This document shows, piece by piece, positions 1 to 9,566 of a stretch of 64,000 nucleotides of DNA (position 1 is the first letter of the stretch; the number at the start of each line of letters is the position of its first letter). Position numbers and translations under genes: made by a program. The notes beneath the pieces are model-generated. The model saw only the letters and a list, made by a program, of their open reading frames with translations. It did not search any database and was not told where the DNA came from. Origin of the DNA: Chlorophyllum brunneum (lineage: Eukaryota > Basidiomycota > Agaricomycetes > Agaricales > Agaricaceae). Location of the stretch: positions 1,984,001-2,048,000 of the forward strand of contig OY756149.1 of the NCBI GenBank assembly GCA_963576785.1, written 5' to 3'.

Positions 1-1437
1 CAACTGGGAGCGAATTGTGAACAGAGGTCTCGAACGCGACCATCACATTAACGGAAGCGATCCCAGCAGCGCTGTATTCGAAGGAATCAAAGAGAGCGTA
101 CAGGGCGTGAGCAGGCTCCTGGCTGCAGGATTCTCCGTCCCCGCACCGTCATCAGCTTCGCCCGTATCAGCATCATTAGCAACAGCGTCATCATCAAAAC
201 CAAGACCGAAACCTCGACCAACGTCCCTTATTCGCAAATCTCATGCTACGAAGGAATCAGACTCCTCGATATCCACGTATATAACGTCTCGGTCTGAAGC
301 TTCAAACGCGCGCTTTTCCCAATCCTCAATGTCATCCTATGATGAAGTGCTGCCGAATGGAGATGCAGGGGAAGAATGTCGGAGCATTGGAGACTATCAA
401 GGTGACGAAGAAAGTAGTCATAATAACGACGATCACAATACCCAGATTTTAATGGTGCGCGACACAGGAGCTACACCAACCATGAGCCCAAATCCTCAAT
501 TTCATCATAAGCAGACTCAGAAACCCCCAAATAATCACCCCTCGACTTCAGCGCGAGCACAACTCGATGGTAGTGTACCACCTACACCTACAAGTTCCAT
601 ACGAATGTCGGAACGAGAGACGTGGACATCAGATATTCAAGCGACCACAACAACTGCACATCGTCGGAAATCACACGAAACAGCACGACTCGACTTTGAG
701 CATCTAGATTTCTCGTCGCTTGCGCCTTCCGTTCTCCTTTCACCTCCCTCCATGTCTCGTAAAGGCGCGAGCCCCGTGTCGTCACCTAGATTGGGAGGAG
801 GATCTCCTTCACTTTCATATTTCGACAACGGCTTTAGCAGAACTGGCGGCCCGAGGTCAAATTCGAGTTCTAGTATAGGTGCCTTGGCACCAGCATCGTC
901 AATACCGGGTTTAGGTTCCATGACAGCTGGTGCGGTAACGCCTCCTCTAGGTTCATGGATGGATAGTATGGGTAAGAAGCTGGGTCAAATACAGAGAAGT
1001 TCGACGTGAGTTGTTGCTACTGTCTTGTTTTCGTTTTTCTCTATCACTGACTGATGTATCTCGACTGTGGTAGGTTCACGAAGAGCCAGAAACGTGCATC
1101 GTTACTGTTAGCGGATATGTCGAATTCCATCGTGAACGTACTCGCACCTCCCAGTCCTGCCAACACTTCAAACATAAATGGCATTGGACATGGACACGGA
1201 CATGTATCGTCGAATACGACAATGTCGACGAACCTAAAGTTACCTGCTAGTGCTTCACCAAACCCTAGTTTGTCGGGATCGTTGCTGGACGACGATGAAG
1301 ATGATGAGACGATGAAGCTAGGCGCTGCGGTCTTACAGCCTGTAGCCAGTCCTTCACCTACTGTGACATCTGCAACCAAGAGAGGAGCCGAGAAGCAGAA
1401 GAAAGGTGAATTTGAAGACGAGGAGTGGAATTGGTAG
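1..1437 (+). CDS. 3' part of an unrecognised Ser/Thr/Pro-rich protein gene
   Basis: The reading frame is already open at base 1, so the 5' end lies outside the window. Two exons are seen: 1-1005 and 1074-1437, joined by a 68-nt GTGAGT...TAG intron. The visible protein is about 455 residues, low in complexity and rich in Ser, Pro and Asn. Its more conserved-looking part spans the splice junction (GSWMDSMGKKLGQIQRSST, then FTKSQKRASLLLADMSNSI). The C-terminus is acidic and ends DEEWNW. Acidic Trp-containing tails occur in some vesicle-traffic proteins as adaptor-binding motifs, but I do not recognise the family and assign no function. The stop codon lies about 165 bp before the retrotransposon nest. 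Confidence 0.75.
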
Positions 1438-1600
1438 TGCTGGAATGCAAGTTATGTTCACGCTTGTTGCCAGTTTGGTTCTACTCCCGTTGTATCGTTC
1501 TTGTTAGTGTATGGTTCTGTCATATTTGTCCCCTTCAGGTCCTGGTCGGGCTGTGGTCAGGTGTGTGAAACCAATAACGAAAAGGCTTCATATGCCCAAC

Positions 1601-1605
1601 AGACT
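1601..1605. repeat. Target site duplication of element A, left (AGACT)
   Basis: AGACT directly precedes the TGTTA end of element A and is repeated at 14566-14570, as expected for 5-bp staggered integration. Confidence 0.93.
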
Positions 1606-1899
1606 TGTTACGACCTTAGTCTCTGACTCAGGTTGCAAGCCTTTGGATAAAGGGAAGGAAGTAGAGAAAGGAAGAAGGGATGATACGATTGGTAAAGTAT
1701 AAGGAATACATCAAGTATTACTACACTTTATATACTAGTGGTGACGGCTAATAATAAGGGAGAGGAGTAAATGAGTCAGATGGGAGGCATAGCCTCTAGG
1801 GGTGAAACAGGGAGTGAAACGAGAAGTGAAACAAGTATGAGGGTACACGAGGTGATGGGTACATGATGGGAATGAATGGTCTATCTATAGTTCGTAACA
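1606..1899 (-). repeat. 3' LTR of element A
   Basis: 294 bp, related in reverse complement to the LTRs of element B, with TGTTA...TAACA ends. Compared with its partner at 14272-14565 it differs only by transitions. The primer-like stretch inside the LTR is altered here (GTGT to GTAT at about 1697-1700) but intact in the other copy. Confidence 0.95.
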
Positions 1900-2006
1900 A
1901 TACCTCCCTTTCAAGCTTCATGTCCTCATGATGCATATTACTGTAAAGGTCCTTTGTAAATTAAGGCATACAGAATTTGGAGAAGGTGGGAAAATGCGAT
2001 GAGGGT

Positions 2007-2843
2007 TTACTCGTTCATAGGTATGGCCGCTCCCAGAGCCCTGGCCAAGTCCTTCTTGTTTCCTCCAATGAGAGGTGCTTTGTCGACACGTCTTAAGCCA
2101 ATCCAGAGGGGTGCATGTGGTGGTCCTTCTTTGAACAGGAAGTGGGTGTGATTATTGTACGTGGTGTTATCGTTGGTGTGATTGCCTAAGAGCTTATGCA
2201 CTATGCTCCTCCAGTATTCGTTGTCTTTTTTGCCTTCCAATTTCAATGTGCTATATCCTTGCAGTGGGTGGAAGGTCATGGGTGTGATGGGGGGTACTAC
2301 TGTGGTGAGGATGGTTTGTAGATGGGCCACTTCTTCTTTGATGTCGGGATGAAGTAGTTGGTCGGCGGCTGTTGCTTCTTGTGTCTTTTGTTCGCATTTA
2401 TGACAGATGTGATGTTGGATGGGGAACAGGTCGTTACTAGCAAGTAGTCGGTTGACGATATGGTGGGAGAGATTGTCTGTACTTCTTGACTCGTATGTAT
2501 TGAGTCGTTCGGCTAGGGCTATGAGGATGCTGTGCATCTGAGCTCGCATATTGGAGATGACAATAAGTTGCAGGTCGTTGTTGATTTCGTATAAGTCTCT
2601 CTCCAATTGGTCTCTCCTTCCTTCATCGATAATAAACTGGTTGAGTCTTGGAGTGGCATCGGATAAGGTATCCATTATTTTAGATGCGCCTTCTTGGGTT
2701 GCTTTCATTGCTGCACCCAATAGTATCATGGTGTCGACTAGGATTTCTCCCTCTATGAGTTCCTCATGGCTGGTCCTTTCTGGAACGAGTTTATCGAACT
2801 CTTTGAGGTAGGGGTATGGAGTAAGTTGGCGTTCGGTGGGTAT
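2007..2843 (-). pseudogene. Remnant of the extra ORF downstream of pol, element A
   Basis: Collinear, without length change, with the 278-codon ORF at 8623-9459 of element B: both span exactly 837 nt including the stop. The frame is open throughout, but the start codon of B corresponds to ATA here (2841-2843 on the plus strand), so the first usable ATG is 38 codons in, at about 2729. Most differences are single substitutions and many residues are unchanged. Preservation of this frame in a heavily mutated element suggests either selection on the parental lineage or few CGA/CAA codons to lose. Function unknown. Confidence 0.8.
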
Positions 2844-2940
2844 GATGTGTTATAAAGATAGTTGGCAAAGTCGAGGGTGAAGTGGATACAGCGAGTGATG
2901 TTTTGAGTATAGTAGTTGCTTGGAATGCGAGGTCTGTTGT

Positions 2941-3364
2941 TCATAATTGCTGCTTTTTACCTCCTCTTTTTATAGGTTTTGTCCTTGAAATCTTGCCCAT
3001 GAACTCTTGTACTACTTCCTTGGCATTTTCCAGATTTGCTTTGTCTTCCCATGTATCTTCTTCAGACGTATATCCTTTCCAGTGTATTAGGTACTGTTTT
3101 TGTTTTCCTCTTGTGCAGTGTCCTCGGACTTCATCTACCTCATAGTGTTCCTCATCATTGATTATCTCGGGGATCAGTGGTGGTGGAGTACGCTAGCTGT
3201 CATACTCGGGTTTGTGATAGGGGAAGAGGAGTCTGCTGTTAAACACGTCGTGTATCACCCATGTTTCAGGTAGCTCCAGTCGGTAGCTTGTTTCACCTAT
3301 TTTTTCTTTTACCTGGAATGGTCCGTATCTCCTGTGATCAAGTTTTTTTGTTAGCCTTGTTGTC
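2941..3364 (-). pseudogene. 3' end of pol (chromodomain region), element A
   Basis: Reverse complement corresponds to the end of the element B pol frame: the integrase C-terminal GPY/F-like segment and the chromodomain, ending at a TGA at 2941-2943. It is cut off from the rest of pol by the insertion of element B after 3364; the remainder resumes at 9881. The stop codon overlaps an ATG (ATGA), as in element B. Confidence 0.85.
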
Positions 3365-3369
3365 CTAAT
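3365..3369. repeat. Target site duplication of element B, left (CTAAT)
   Basis: CTAAT precedes the TGTTA end of element B and recurs at 9876-9880. The duplicated bases belong to element A's pol, so B inserted into A. Confidence 0.95.
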
Positions 3370-3549
3370 TGTTACGAATCATAGACCGTTCATTCCTATC
3401 ATTCCTATCATGTGCCCGTTACCTCGTGTACCCTCATACTCGTCTCATCTCCTGTATCACCCTAGAGGCTGTGCCTCCTACCTGACTCGTTCTACTCGTC
3501 TCCTATGACTCCATTACTCGACTCCTTTATTATTAGCCTCTACCACTAG

Positions 3550-3558
3550 TATATAAAG
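3550..3558 (+). promoter_or_regulatory. TATA box of the element B LTR promoter
   Basis: TATATAAAG lies 34 bp before the predicted RNA 5' end at 3584. The same box is present in the second LTR and, in reverse, in both LTRs of element A. Confidence 0.7.
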
Positions 3559-3583
3559 TGTAGTAATACTTGATGTATTCCTT

Positions 3584-3595
3584 ACACTTTACCAA
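3584..3595 (+). promoter_or_regulatory. Predicted 5' end of element B RNA (self-primer)
   Basis: ACACTTTACCAA is an exact reverse complement of the bases just after the LTR (3680-3691). In the Tf1/sushi group the first roughly 11 nt of the RNA fold back on the primer-binding site and are cleaved to prime reverse transcription. Position relative to the TATA box fits this being the transcript start. Confidence 0.65.
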
Positions 3596-3679
3596 TCGTA
3601 TCATCCCTTCTTCCCTTCTCTACTTCCTTTCCTTTATCCAAAGGCTTGCAACCTGAGTCAGAGACTAAGGTCGTAACAT

Positions 3680-3691
3680 TTGGTAAAGTGT
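3680..3691 (+). other. Primer-binding site of element B (self-priming type)
   Basis: TTGGTAAAGTGT begins one base after the 5' LTR. It pairs over 12 nt with 3584-3595 of the LTR. I did not need to invoke a tRNA 3' end; the internal complement is a better explanation. Confidence 0.7.
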
Positions 3692-3771
3692 CATTTAACT
3701 CACCTTGCAAGAGAGGTGCTACTATTCGTAACTAGGCTTGGAATAATAGCCTCCGACCAGGACAACAGTAT

Positions 3772-5043
3772 ATGAGCAGCAGTAGCTCATCGAGAACACC
3801 GAGAAAACAGAGAGCTCCGAGACCAACAGACATCCAGGGTTCACCCGTAGCAACAGGATCCAAACGATCAACAGAACCAGAAATCCCTGAAGGCCTTAAA
3901 CGGCAGAAATCCGAACACAGCGTAGACGAGACCACAGCTCTATTTGAAACCGAATTCGACACAGAAGTCGCCGAGAACACATCCGATATAGATATCGCCG
4001 AAACCTACGAGGAAGAATCCGAACACAGCACAGACGAAGAACCAGCTCCGTTTGAAGAAGAAATCGACACAGCTCTATTCGAAACCGAATTCGACACAGA
4101 AGTCGCCGACGCCACAGCCGATATAGAAATCGCCGAGACCTACGAAAACGAACACAGCGAACCAGAGTCAGAACCAGAAATGACAGACGAGGTCAACGTA
4201 CCAAAGAACCTAGCCCCGGAACCAGGATATTTTAATGGGGATAGGACCAAATTTGACGATTGGTGGAGAGCCATATCCTTATGGCTAATGTTCAACAAGA
4301 TAGAGGAAGAAGAACAGAAAATAGTAGCCATTTTGGCAAGGATGAAAGGAGGACTAGCAGGTCCTTACGCCAACACGCAACTACAAGCCATCCAGAACAA
4401 GAAAACACCGGCTTGGGAGGACTTTACGAAAGAAGTAGAAGCCACATTCTCCTTGGGGAATAGGAAAGCCATAGCCGAAGGAGAAATAGAGACGTTCAAA
4501 CAGGGAAAGAAGAACACAGCAGACTTCTTAATCGAATTCGAAGCATTGAGAGCCCAAGCAGGAACAGACGACACACACGCGATATTCCTTCTCAAGCGCC
4601 ACACACGAGCAGACATTATTCGAACCATAGTAGGTTACCCGACAACCTCCGTCCCAACAACATACAGCAAATGGAAAACCACGATCCTCGCAGTAGGACA
4701 AGGTTACGAAGCAACGGACATCACTAGAGGAGATGTCAAAACCACCACCGGAGTTATCTATGGGGGAAGAGGACAACCCATGGAGATAGGACGACAAAGG
4801 GCAGACACCGATCAGACTGGAAAACCGAGGTGCTACAATTGTAACCTCTATGGGCATATTGCCAAATACTGCAGGAAGAAGACAAAAGTCACGTACACCA
4901 AAATAACGTGTTACAATTGCGGTAAACAGGGCCACATCTCGAAGAACTGCCGGGCACCCAAGAAAGCCCATATCAGAGAAGTCAACGAGGATGACGAACA
5001 AGAAATAGAGGAGAAAGAGGATTTTGTCGAAGGCTCCGAGTAG
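3772..5043 (+). CDS. gag: Gag (capsid/nucleocapsid) of element B
   Basis: 423 codons. Residues 1-140 are acidic and repetitive, with two copies of an ALFETEFDTEVA block (nucleotides 3934-3974 and 4069-4109). Residues about 145-300 match a retrotransposon capsid domain (PGYFNGDRTKFDDWWRAISL region). Two CCHC zinc knuckles of spacing CX2CX4HX4C follow near the C-terminus (CYNCNLYGHIAKYC and CYNCGKQGHISKNC), expected to bind element RNA. The frame ends in TAG 5041-5043 and overlaps the pol frame, which is open from 4995 in the -1 register. ATG at 3772 is the first in the frame after the primer site. Confidence 0.93.
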   Translation: MSSSSSSRTPRKQRAPRPTDIQGSPVATGSKRSTEPEIPEGLKRQKSEHSVDETTALFETEFDTEVAENTSDIDIAETYEEESEHSTDEEPAPFEEEIDTALFETEFDTEVADATADIEIAETYENEHSEPESEPEMTDEVNVPKNLAPEPGYFNGDRTKFDDWWRAISLWLMFNKIEEEEQKIVAILARMKGGLAGPYANTQLQAIQNKKTPAWEDFTKEVEATFSLGNRKAIAEGEIETFKQGKKNTADFLIEFEALRAQAGTDDTHAIFLLKRHTRADIIRTIVGYPTTSVPTTYSKWKTTILAVGQGYEATDITRGDVKTTTGVIYGGRGQPMEIGRQRADTDQTGKPRCYNCNLYGHIAKYCRKKTKVTYTKITCYNCGKQGHISKNCRAPKKAHIREVNEDDEQEIEEKEDFVEGSE

Positions 5044-8000
5044 GCGCAAACCCGCGAGCCATTAAAACTAGAGTTTCTGTTTCATCACACAATAGACGAT
5101 ACGTGATTCCCCAAAAACAAAACTCTATGCGCGAACTTCTCCTTGACTCAACAATCCAAACAAGAAAAGGACGCAAACCAATTACAACTCTGGTAGACTC
5201 CGGATGCACCCACACGTGCATAGCACAACGAACAGTAGAAAAAGAACAGATCCCGACTAAAGCCCTGGAAACCCCAATCAAAGTAATCAACGCCGATGGA
5301 ACGGAAAATAGAAAAGGGGAAATAACAGATAAAGCACAATTGGTACTAAACAACGGCAACCACACGGAACAAATCGACGCTCTAGTAACACAATTAGAAA
5401 GCGCGGACTTATACCTGGGACACGATTGGCTGGTTAAACATAACCCGGAAATCGATTGGAACAATCATGTCATACGATTCACGAGATGTCCAGAAGATTG
5501 CAAAATATCACATAGTGACATACAGTTCAACGAAAGAATACGGACAGTCAAGGAACACATTGAAGAGAAAAAGGCGGACCGGACGGACGATGAAGATCTA
5601 CCACCATACCTCCGACAGTACACCCATTTATTCAACAAAAAGAACTTTGATAATCTACCCGCACACACGGTATGGGACCACGAGATAAATCTGTCAGAGG
5701 ATGCACCTCCGGTACTGCAGTCCAAAGTTTACCCAATGACAGTAAAGGAAAAACAAGAACTACAAAAATTCCTCGATGAAAACCTCGCCTCAGGACGTAT
5801 CAGACCATCACAATCCCCCTACGCCACCCCATGCTTCTTTATACCAAAAAAAGACGGAACAAAACGCCTGGTACAAGATTACAAGAAACTGAATGAACAC
5901 ACTATCAAAGATAAAACGCCACTACCACTCATAAGCGAAGTTCTAGACCGACTAAAGGATGCAAAAGTGTTTAATAAGCTCGACATCATTTGGGGATACA
6001 ACAACGTCAGAATCAGGAAAGGAGACGAATGGAAGGCAGCGTTCGTGACAAACAACGGATTATTTGAACCTACAGTCATGTTCTTCGGAATGAGCAATTC
6101 ACCGGCAACCTTCCAAAGAATGATGAACACGATATTCCGAGAACTATTACATGAAGGAACACTTGTCAACTACATGGACGATTTCGTCATTCCAGGGACC
6201 ACTCAGGAAGAACTCGAGAAAAGAACGACACGGTTCTTAGACATTGCAGCCAAACACCAGCTCTACTTCAAACGATCAAAATGTATGTTCGACGCGAAGG
6301 AAATACCCATACTGGGCTTTGTGGTAGGACAGGGCAGCGTTAAAATGGAGGAAGAGAAGGTGAAAGCAGTAAGGGAATGGCCAACACCCAAATCCGTGAA
6401 AGATGTCGAAAAATTCCTCGGCTTTGCAAATTTCTACCGACGATTCATACAAGACTTCAGTAACATAGCGACACCACTACATGAACTCAAAAAGAAAGAC
6501 GCACAATGGTCATGGTCAGAACGACAACAGCAAGCATTTGAAAAAATCAAGAAGAAAATAACGAGCGAACCAGTACTAGCAATGCCACGAGATAAAGGAC
6601 AATATAGAGTGGAAGTAGACGCGTCAGGATACGGAGTAGAAGCGGTACTATCACAAGACCAGGATAACCAATGGCACCCAATCGCCTTCCACTCAAGAAC
6701 AATGACACCGGCAGAACGAAATTACCAAATCTACGACAAAGAATTATTGGCAATCCGAGAAGCGACCAAAACTTGGAGACAATACCTACTCGACGCCGAC
6801 AAGCCATTTGAGATATGGACGGACCACAAGAACTTGGAATATTTTAGGAAACCGCAACAACTCACCGGGCGACAAGCGAGATGGCAACTAGAACTACAGG
6901 AATATCACTACACGTTAAAACACATACCCGGTAAAACAAACACAAAAGCAGATGTATTATCAAGACTAGCGAAAACGGACACAACCAGGGACAACACAGA
7001 TATCACGCTATTACCCGACCACTTATTCGACAACACTACCACCAAGATCAGACAGATGTGGGATATATCGGGAGAAGAAGACCTGAAACACCGACTACGA
7101 AAGGAGCGGAGGAGAGAAACACAGTGGTTAAGAGAAAAAGAGAAACGACCAGAGGAGATATGGGAAACTGATGGATTACCCATCTTCGAAGGAAGAATAT
7201 ATGTACCACCAAACATCGAGTTACGCCAAGAAATACTCCAACAACACCACGACAAAACGGACGTAGGACACCCGGGACAACACAGAATGATCGAACTCCT
7301 CAAAAGAACATATTGGTGGCCACAAATGCGCAATGATGTTAAACGATACATCAAGGGATGTGACACATGTCAGCGAAACAAAATACTCCGAACACGACCT
7401 ACCACACATCTCCACCCGCTACCAATACCCACCGGACCATGGGAAGAGATATCAATCGACATGATAGGACCACTGCCAGAATCAGAGGGATACGACGCGA
7501 TACTTGTCATCGTTGATCGTTTCAGCAAAATGATCAGACTACGGGCAGTTAACACCACCCTATCATCCGAGGAGTTAGGAGATATATATCGGGACGACAT
7601 ATGGAGACAACATGGGATACCACGCAGAATCATCAGTGACAGAGGTCCACAATTCGCATCAAAATTCATGGCGGAACTTTGCAGAGCAACCGGCACACAA
7701 CGTAACCTATCCACGGCATACCATCCACAAACAGACGGTCAAACGGAGCGCATCAACCAAGAGGTTGAGGCCTACCTCAGGAATGTAATCAATCATGCAC
7801 AGAACAACTGGAAGAAATGGCTTAGCACGGCAGAATTCCAGTATAACGATAAAACACATAGTGCCACAGGACACTCACCATTCCAGATAGTATACGGACG
7901 ACACCCATGGAAAGGGGACATCTCAAACGAGATCAAGGCTCCAGCAATCACGGAAAGAATACAAGAACTACAAGACATACGCCAAGAGACGATCAAGATG

Positions 8001-8525
8001 CTCCAACAAAACCAGGTACAGATGGAGAAGCGGAACAGCACAAAGCCAGAACATGAGTACCAAGCAGGAGACCAAATTTGGCTGGAAGCAGACAATATTA
8101 AGACAACAAGACCAACGAAAAAACTAGATCACAAGAGATACGGACCCTTCCGAGTAAAAGAAAAAATAGGAGAAACAAGCTACCGCCTGGAGCTACCTGA
8201 AACATGGGCGATACACGACGTGTTCAACAGCAGACTACTTTCCCCCTATCATAACCCCGAGTATGACAGCCAGCGCACTCCACCACCACCGATCCCCGAG
8301 ATAGTCAATGATGAGGAACACTACGAAGTAGACGAAGTCCGAGGACACCGCACAAAAGGGAAACGAAAACAGTACCTAGTACACTGGAAAGGATATACGT
8401 CCGAAGAAGATACATGGGAAGACGAAACAAACTTAGACAGCGCCAAGGAAGCGGTACAAGAATTCATAAGCAAGATTTCGAGGACGAAACCTATAAAAAG
8501 GGAAGGTAAAAAGCAGCAATTATGA
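4995..8525 (+). CDS. pol: Pol polyprotein of element B: protease, RT, RNase H, integrase, chromodomain
   Basis: The open frame runs from 4995, overlapping the end of gag by 49 nt in the -1 register; the first ATG inside is at 5127. It probably is made as a Gag-Pol fusion by frameshifting, though no classical slippery heptamer is obvious. Domains, numbered from base 5103: aspartic protease DSG near residue 37; reverse transcriptase with YMDD at about 357; RNase H DASG at about 505; integrase HHCC zinc domain about 720-760; catalytic Asp, Asp, Glu in IDMIGPL (about 785), SDRGPQF (about 845) and GQTERINQE (about 880); GPY/F-like RYGPFRV about 1013; chromodomain about 1074-1122 (YLVHWKGY, DTWE), which in chromoviruses steers integration to modified histones. 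No internal stop codons. Confidence 0.95.
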   Translation, partial: RTRNRGERGFCRRLRVGANPRAIKTRVSVSSHNRRYVIPQKQNSMRELLLDSTIQTRKGRKPITTLVDSGCTHTCIAQRTVEKEQIPTKALETPIKVINADGTENRKGEITDKAQLVLNNGNHTEQIDALVTQLESADLYLGHDWLVKHNPEIDWNNHVIRFTRCPEDCKISHSDIQFNERIRTVKEHIEEKKADRTDDEDLPPYLRQYTHLFNKKNFDNLPAHTVWDHEINLSEDAPPVLQSKVYPMTVKEKQELQKFLDENLASGRIRPSQSPYATPCFFIPKKDGTKRLVQDYKKLNEHTIKDKTPLPLISEVLDRLKDAKVFNKLDIIWGYNNVRIRKGDEWKAAFVTNNGLFEPTVMFFGMSNSPATFQRMMNTIFRELLHEGTLVNYMDDFVIPGTTQEELEKRTTRFLDIAAKHQLYFKRSKCMFDAKEIPILGFVVGQGSVKMEEEKVKAVREWPTPKSVKDVEKFLGFANFYRRFIQDFSNIATPLHELKKKDAQWSWSERQQQAFEKIKKKITSEPVLAMPRDKGQYRVEVDASGYGVEAVLSQDQDNQWHPIAFHSRTMTPAERNYQIYDKELLAIREATKTWRQYLLDADKPFEIWTDHKNLEYFRKPQQLTGRQARWQLELQEYHYTLKHIPGKTNTKADVLSRLAKTDTTRDNTDITLLPDHLFDNTTTKIRQMWDISGEEDLKHRLRKERRRETQWLREKEKRPEEIWETDGLPIFEGRIYVPPNIELRQEILQQHHDKTDVGHPGQHRMIELLKRTYWWPQMRNDVKRYIKGCDTCQRNKILRTRPTTHLHPLPIPTGPWEEISIDMIGPLPESEGYDAILVIVDRFSKMIRLRAVNTTLSSEELGDIYRDDIWRQHGIPRRIISDRGPQFASKFMAELCRATGTQRNLSTAYHPQTDGQTERINQEVEAYLRNVINHAQNNWKKWLSTAEFQYNDKTHSATGHSPFQIVYGRHPWKGDISNEIKAPAITERIQELQDIRQETIKMLQQNQVQMEKRNSTKPEHEYQAGDQIWLEADNIKTTRPTKKLDHKRYGPFRVKEKIGETSYRLELPETWAIHDVFNSRLLSPYHNPEYDSQRTPPPPIPEIVNDEEHYEVDEVRGHRTKGKRKQYLVHWKGYTSEEDTWEDETNLDSAKEAVQEFISKISRTKPIKREGKKQQL

Positions 8526-8713
8526 ACAGCAAACCTCGCATCTCAAGTAACCACTACACTCACCGCATCACTCGTGGTATTCACTTCACCCTTGATTTTG
8601 CCAACTATCTATACAACACACCATGCCCGCCGAACACCAACTTACCCCGTACCCATACCTCAAAGAATTTGAAGAACTTGTACCAGAAAGGACCAACCAT
8701 AAAGAAATCGTAG
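8522..8713 (+). CDS. Short ORF overlapping the pol stop codon (ATGA), element B
   Basis: 63 codons starting at the ATG that overlaps the pol TGA (ATGA, 8522-8525). The same arrangement occurs in element A (2753-2944, minus strand), where the first half is similar (IHFTLDFANYLYNT is shared). It overlaps the start of the larger extra ORF in another frame. It may be translated by termination-reinitiation, or be a leader of the larger ORF; conservation could also be purely at the nucleotide level. Confidence 0.25.
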   Translation: MNSKPRISSNHYTHRITRGIHFTLDFANYLYNTPCPPNTNLPRTHTSKNLKNLYQKGPTIKKS

Positions 8714-9459
8714 AAGGAGAAACCTTAGTCGACACCATAATACTATTGGGAGCAGCAGTAAAAGCAACCCAAGAAGGAGCCTCGAAAATTATGGACACAT
8801 TATCCGAAGCCACTCCAAGACTCAATCAGTTCATCATCGACGAAGGAAGGAGAGACCAACTGGAAAGGCACTTGTACGAGATCAACAACGACTTGCAACT
8901 CCTCGTTATCTCCAACATACGAGCTCGGATGCACAGTATCCTTGTAGCTCTAGCCGAACGACTCAATACGTATGAATCAAGAAGCACAGATAACCTCTCC
9001 CACCACATCGTTAATCGACTACTCGTTAGTAACGACCCGTTCCCCATCCAACACCACCTCTGCCACACATGCGAACAAAAGACTCAAGAAAGAACCGTCG
9101 CCGATCAGCTACTCCACCCCGACATCGAAGAAGAAGTCGCTCACCTCCAGACCATACTCACCACGGTAGTACCCCCCATCACACCCATGACTTTCCACCC
9201 GCCGACAGGATATAATACGTTGAAATCAGAAGGTGAAAAGGACAACGATTACTGGAAGGATATCGTGTACAAACTGTTAAACAACCACACCAACGACAAC
9301 ACCACGTACAACAATCACACCCACTTCCTGTTCAAAGAAGGACTGCCACACGCACCCCTCTGGATTGGCTTACGCCGTGTTGACAAAACACCCCTCATCG
9401 GAGGAAACAAGAAGGACTTGGCCAGAGCTCTAGGCGCGGCCGTACCTATGAACGAGTGA
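8623..9459 (+). CDS. Extra ORF downstream of pol (env position), element B
   Basis: 278 codons, starting MPAEHQLTPY, between pol and the polypurine tract. I do not recognise it. There is no signal peptide or membrane segment, so it is not an envelope protein. Residues about 30-130 look helical and charged; a His/Cys cluster (HHLCHTCEQ) follows at about 145-153 and might bind zinc; the C-terminus (LWIGLRRVD...GGNKKDLARALGAA) is well conserved with element A. Position and conservation in both elements argue that it is a real component of this retrotransposon lineage. How it is expressed is unknown; reinitiation or a subgenomic/spliced RNA are options. Confidence 0.7.
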   Translation: MPAEHQLTPYPYLKEFEELVPERTNHKEIVEGETLVDTIILLGAAVKATQEGASKIMDTLSEATPRLNQFIIDEGRRDQLERHLYEINNDLQLLVISNIRARMHSILVALAERLNTYESRSTDNLSHHIVNRLLVSNDPFPIQHHLCHTCEQKTQERTVADQLLHPDIEEEVAHLQTILTTVVPPITPMTFHPPTGYNTLKSEGEKDNDYWKDIVYKLLNNHTNDNTTYNNHTHFLFKEGLPHAPLWIGLRRVDKTPLIGGNKKDLARALGAAVPMNE

Positions 9460-9553
9460 ACACTCGTCGCGTTTTCTTACCATCACCAAATCCCATATGC
9501 TCTATTCTACAAAGGACCTTTACAGTAATACGTATCATGAGGACATGAAGCTT

Positions 9554-9563
9554 GAAAAGGAGG
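9554..9563 (+). other. Polypurine tract of element B
   Basis: GAAAAGGAGG lies 3 bp before the 3' LTR, the expected place for plus-strand DNA priming. Confidence 0.75.
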
Positions 9564-9566
9564 TAT

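Larger units (their letters stand above)
3370..3678 (+). repeat. 5' LTR of element B
   Basis: 309 bp with TGTTA...TAACA ends. It contains a TATA-like box and, about 34 bp downstream of it, the 12-nt stretch complementary to the primer-binding site. U3 is therefore about 3370-3583, and R-U5 about 3584-3678. Confidence 0.96.

Noticed and set aside
4528..5464. Long minus-strand open frames within gag and pol of element B
   Set aside because: They are antisense shadows of the retroelement genes.
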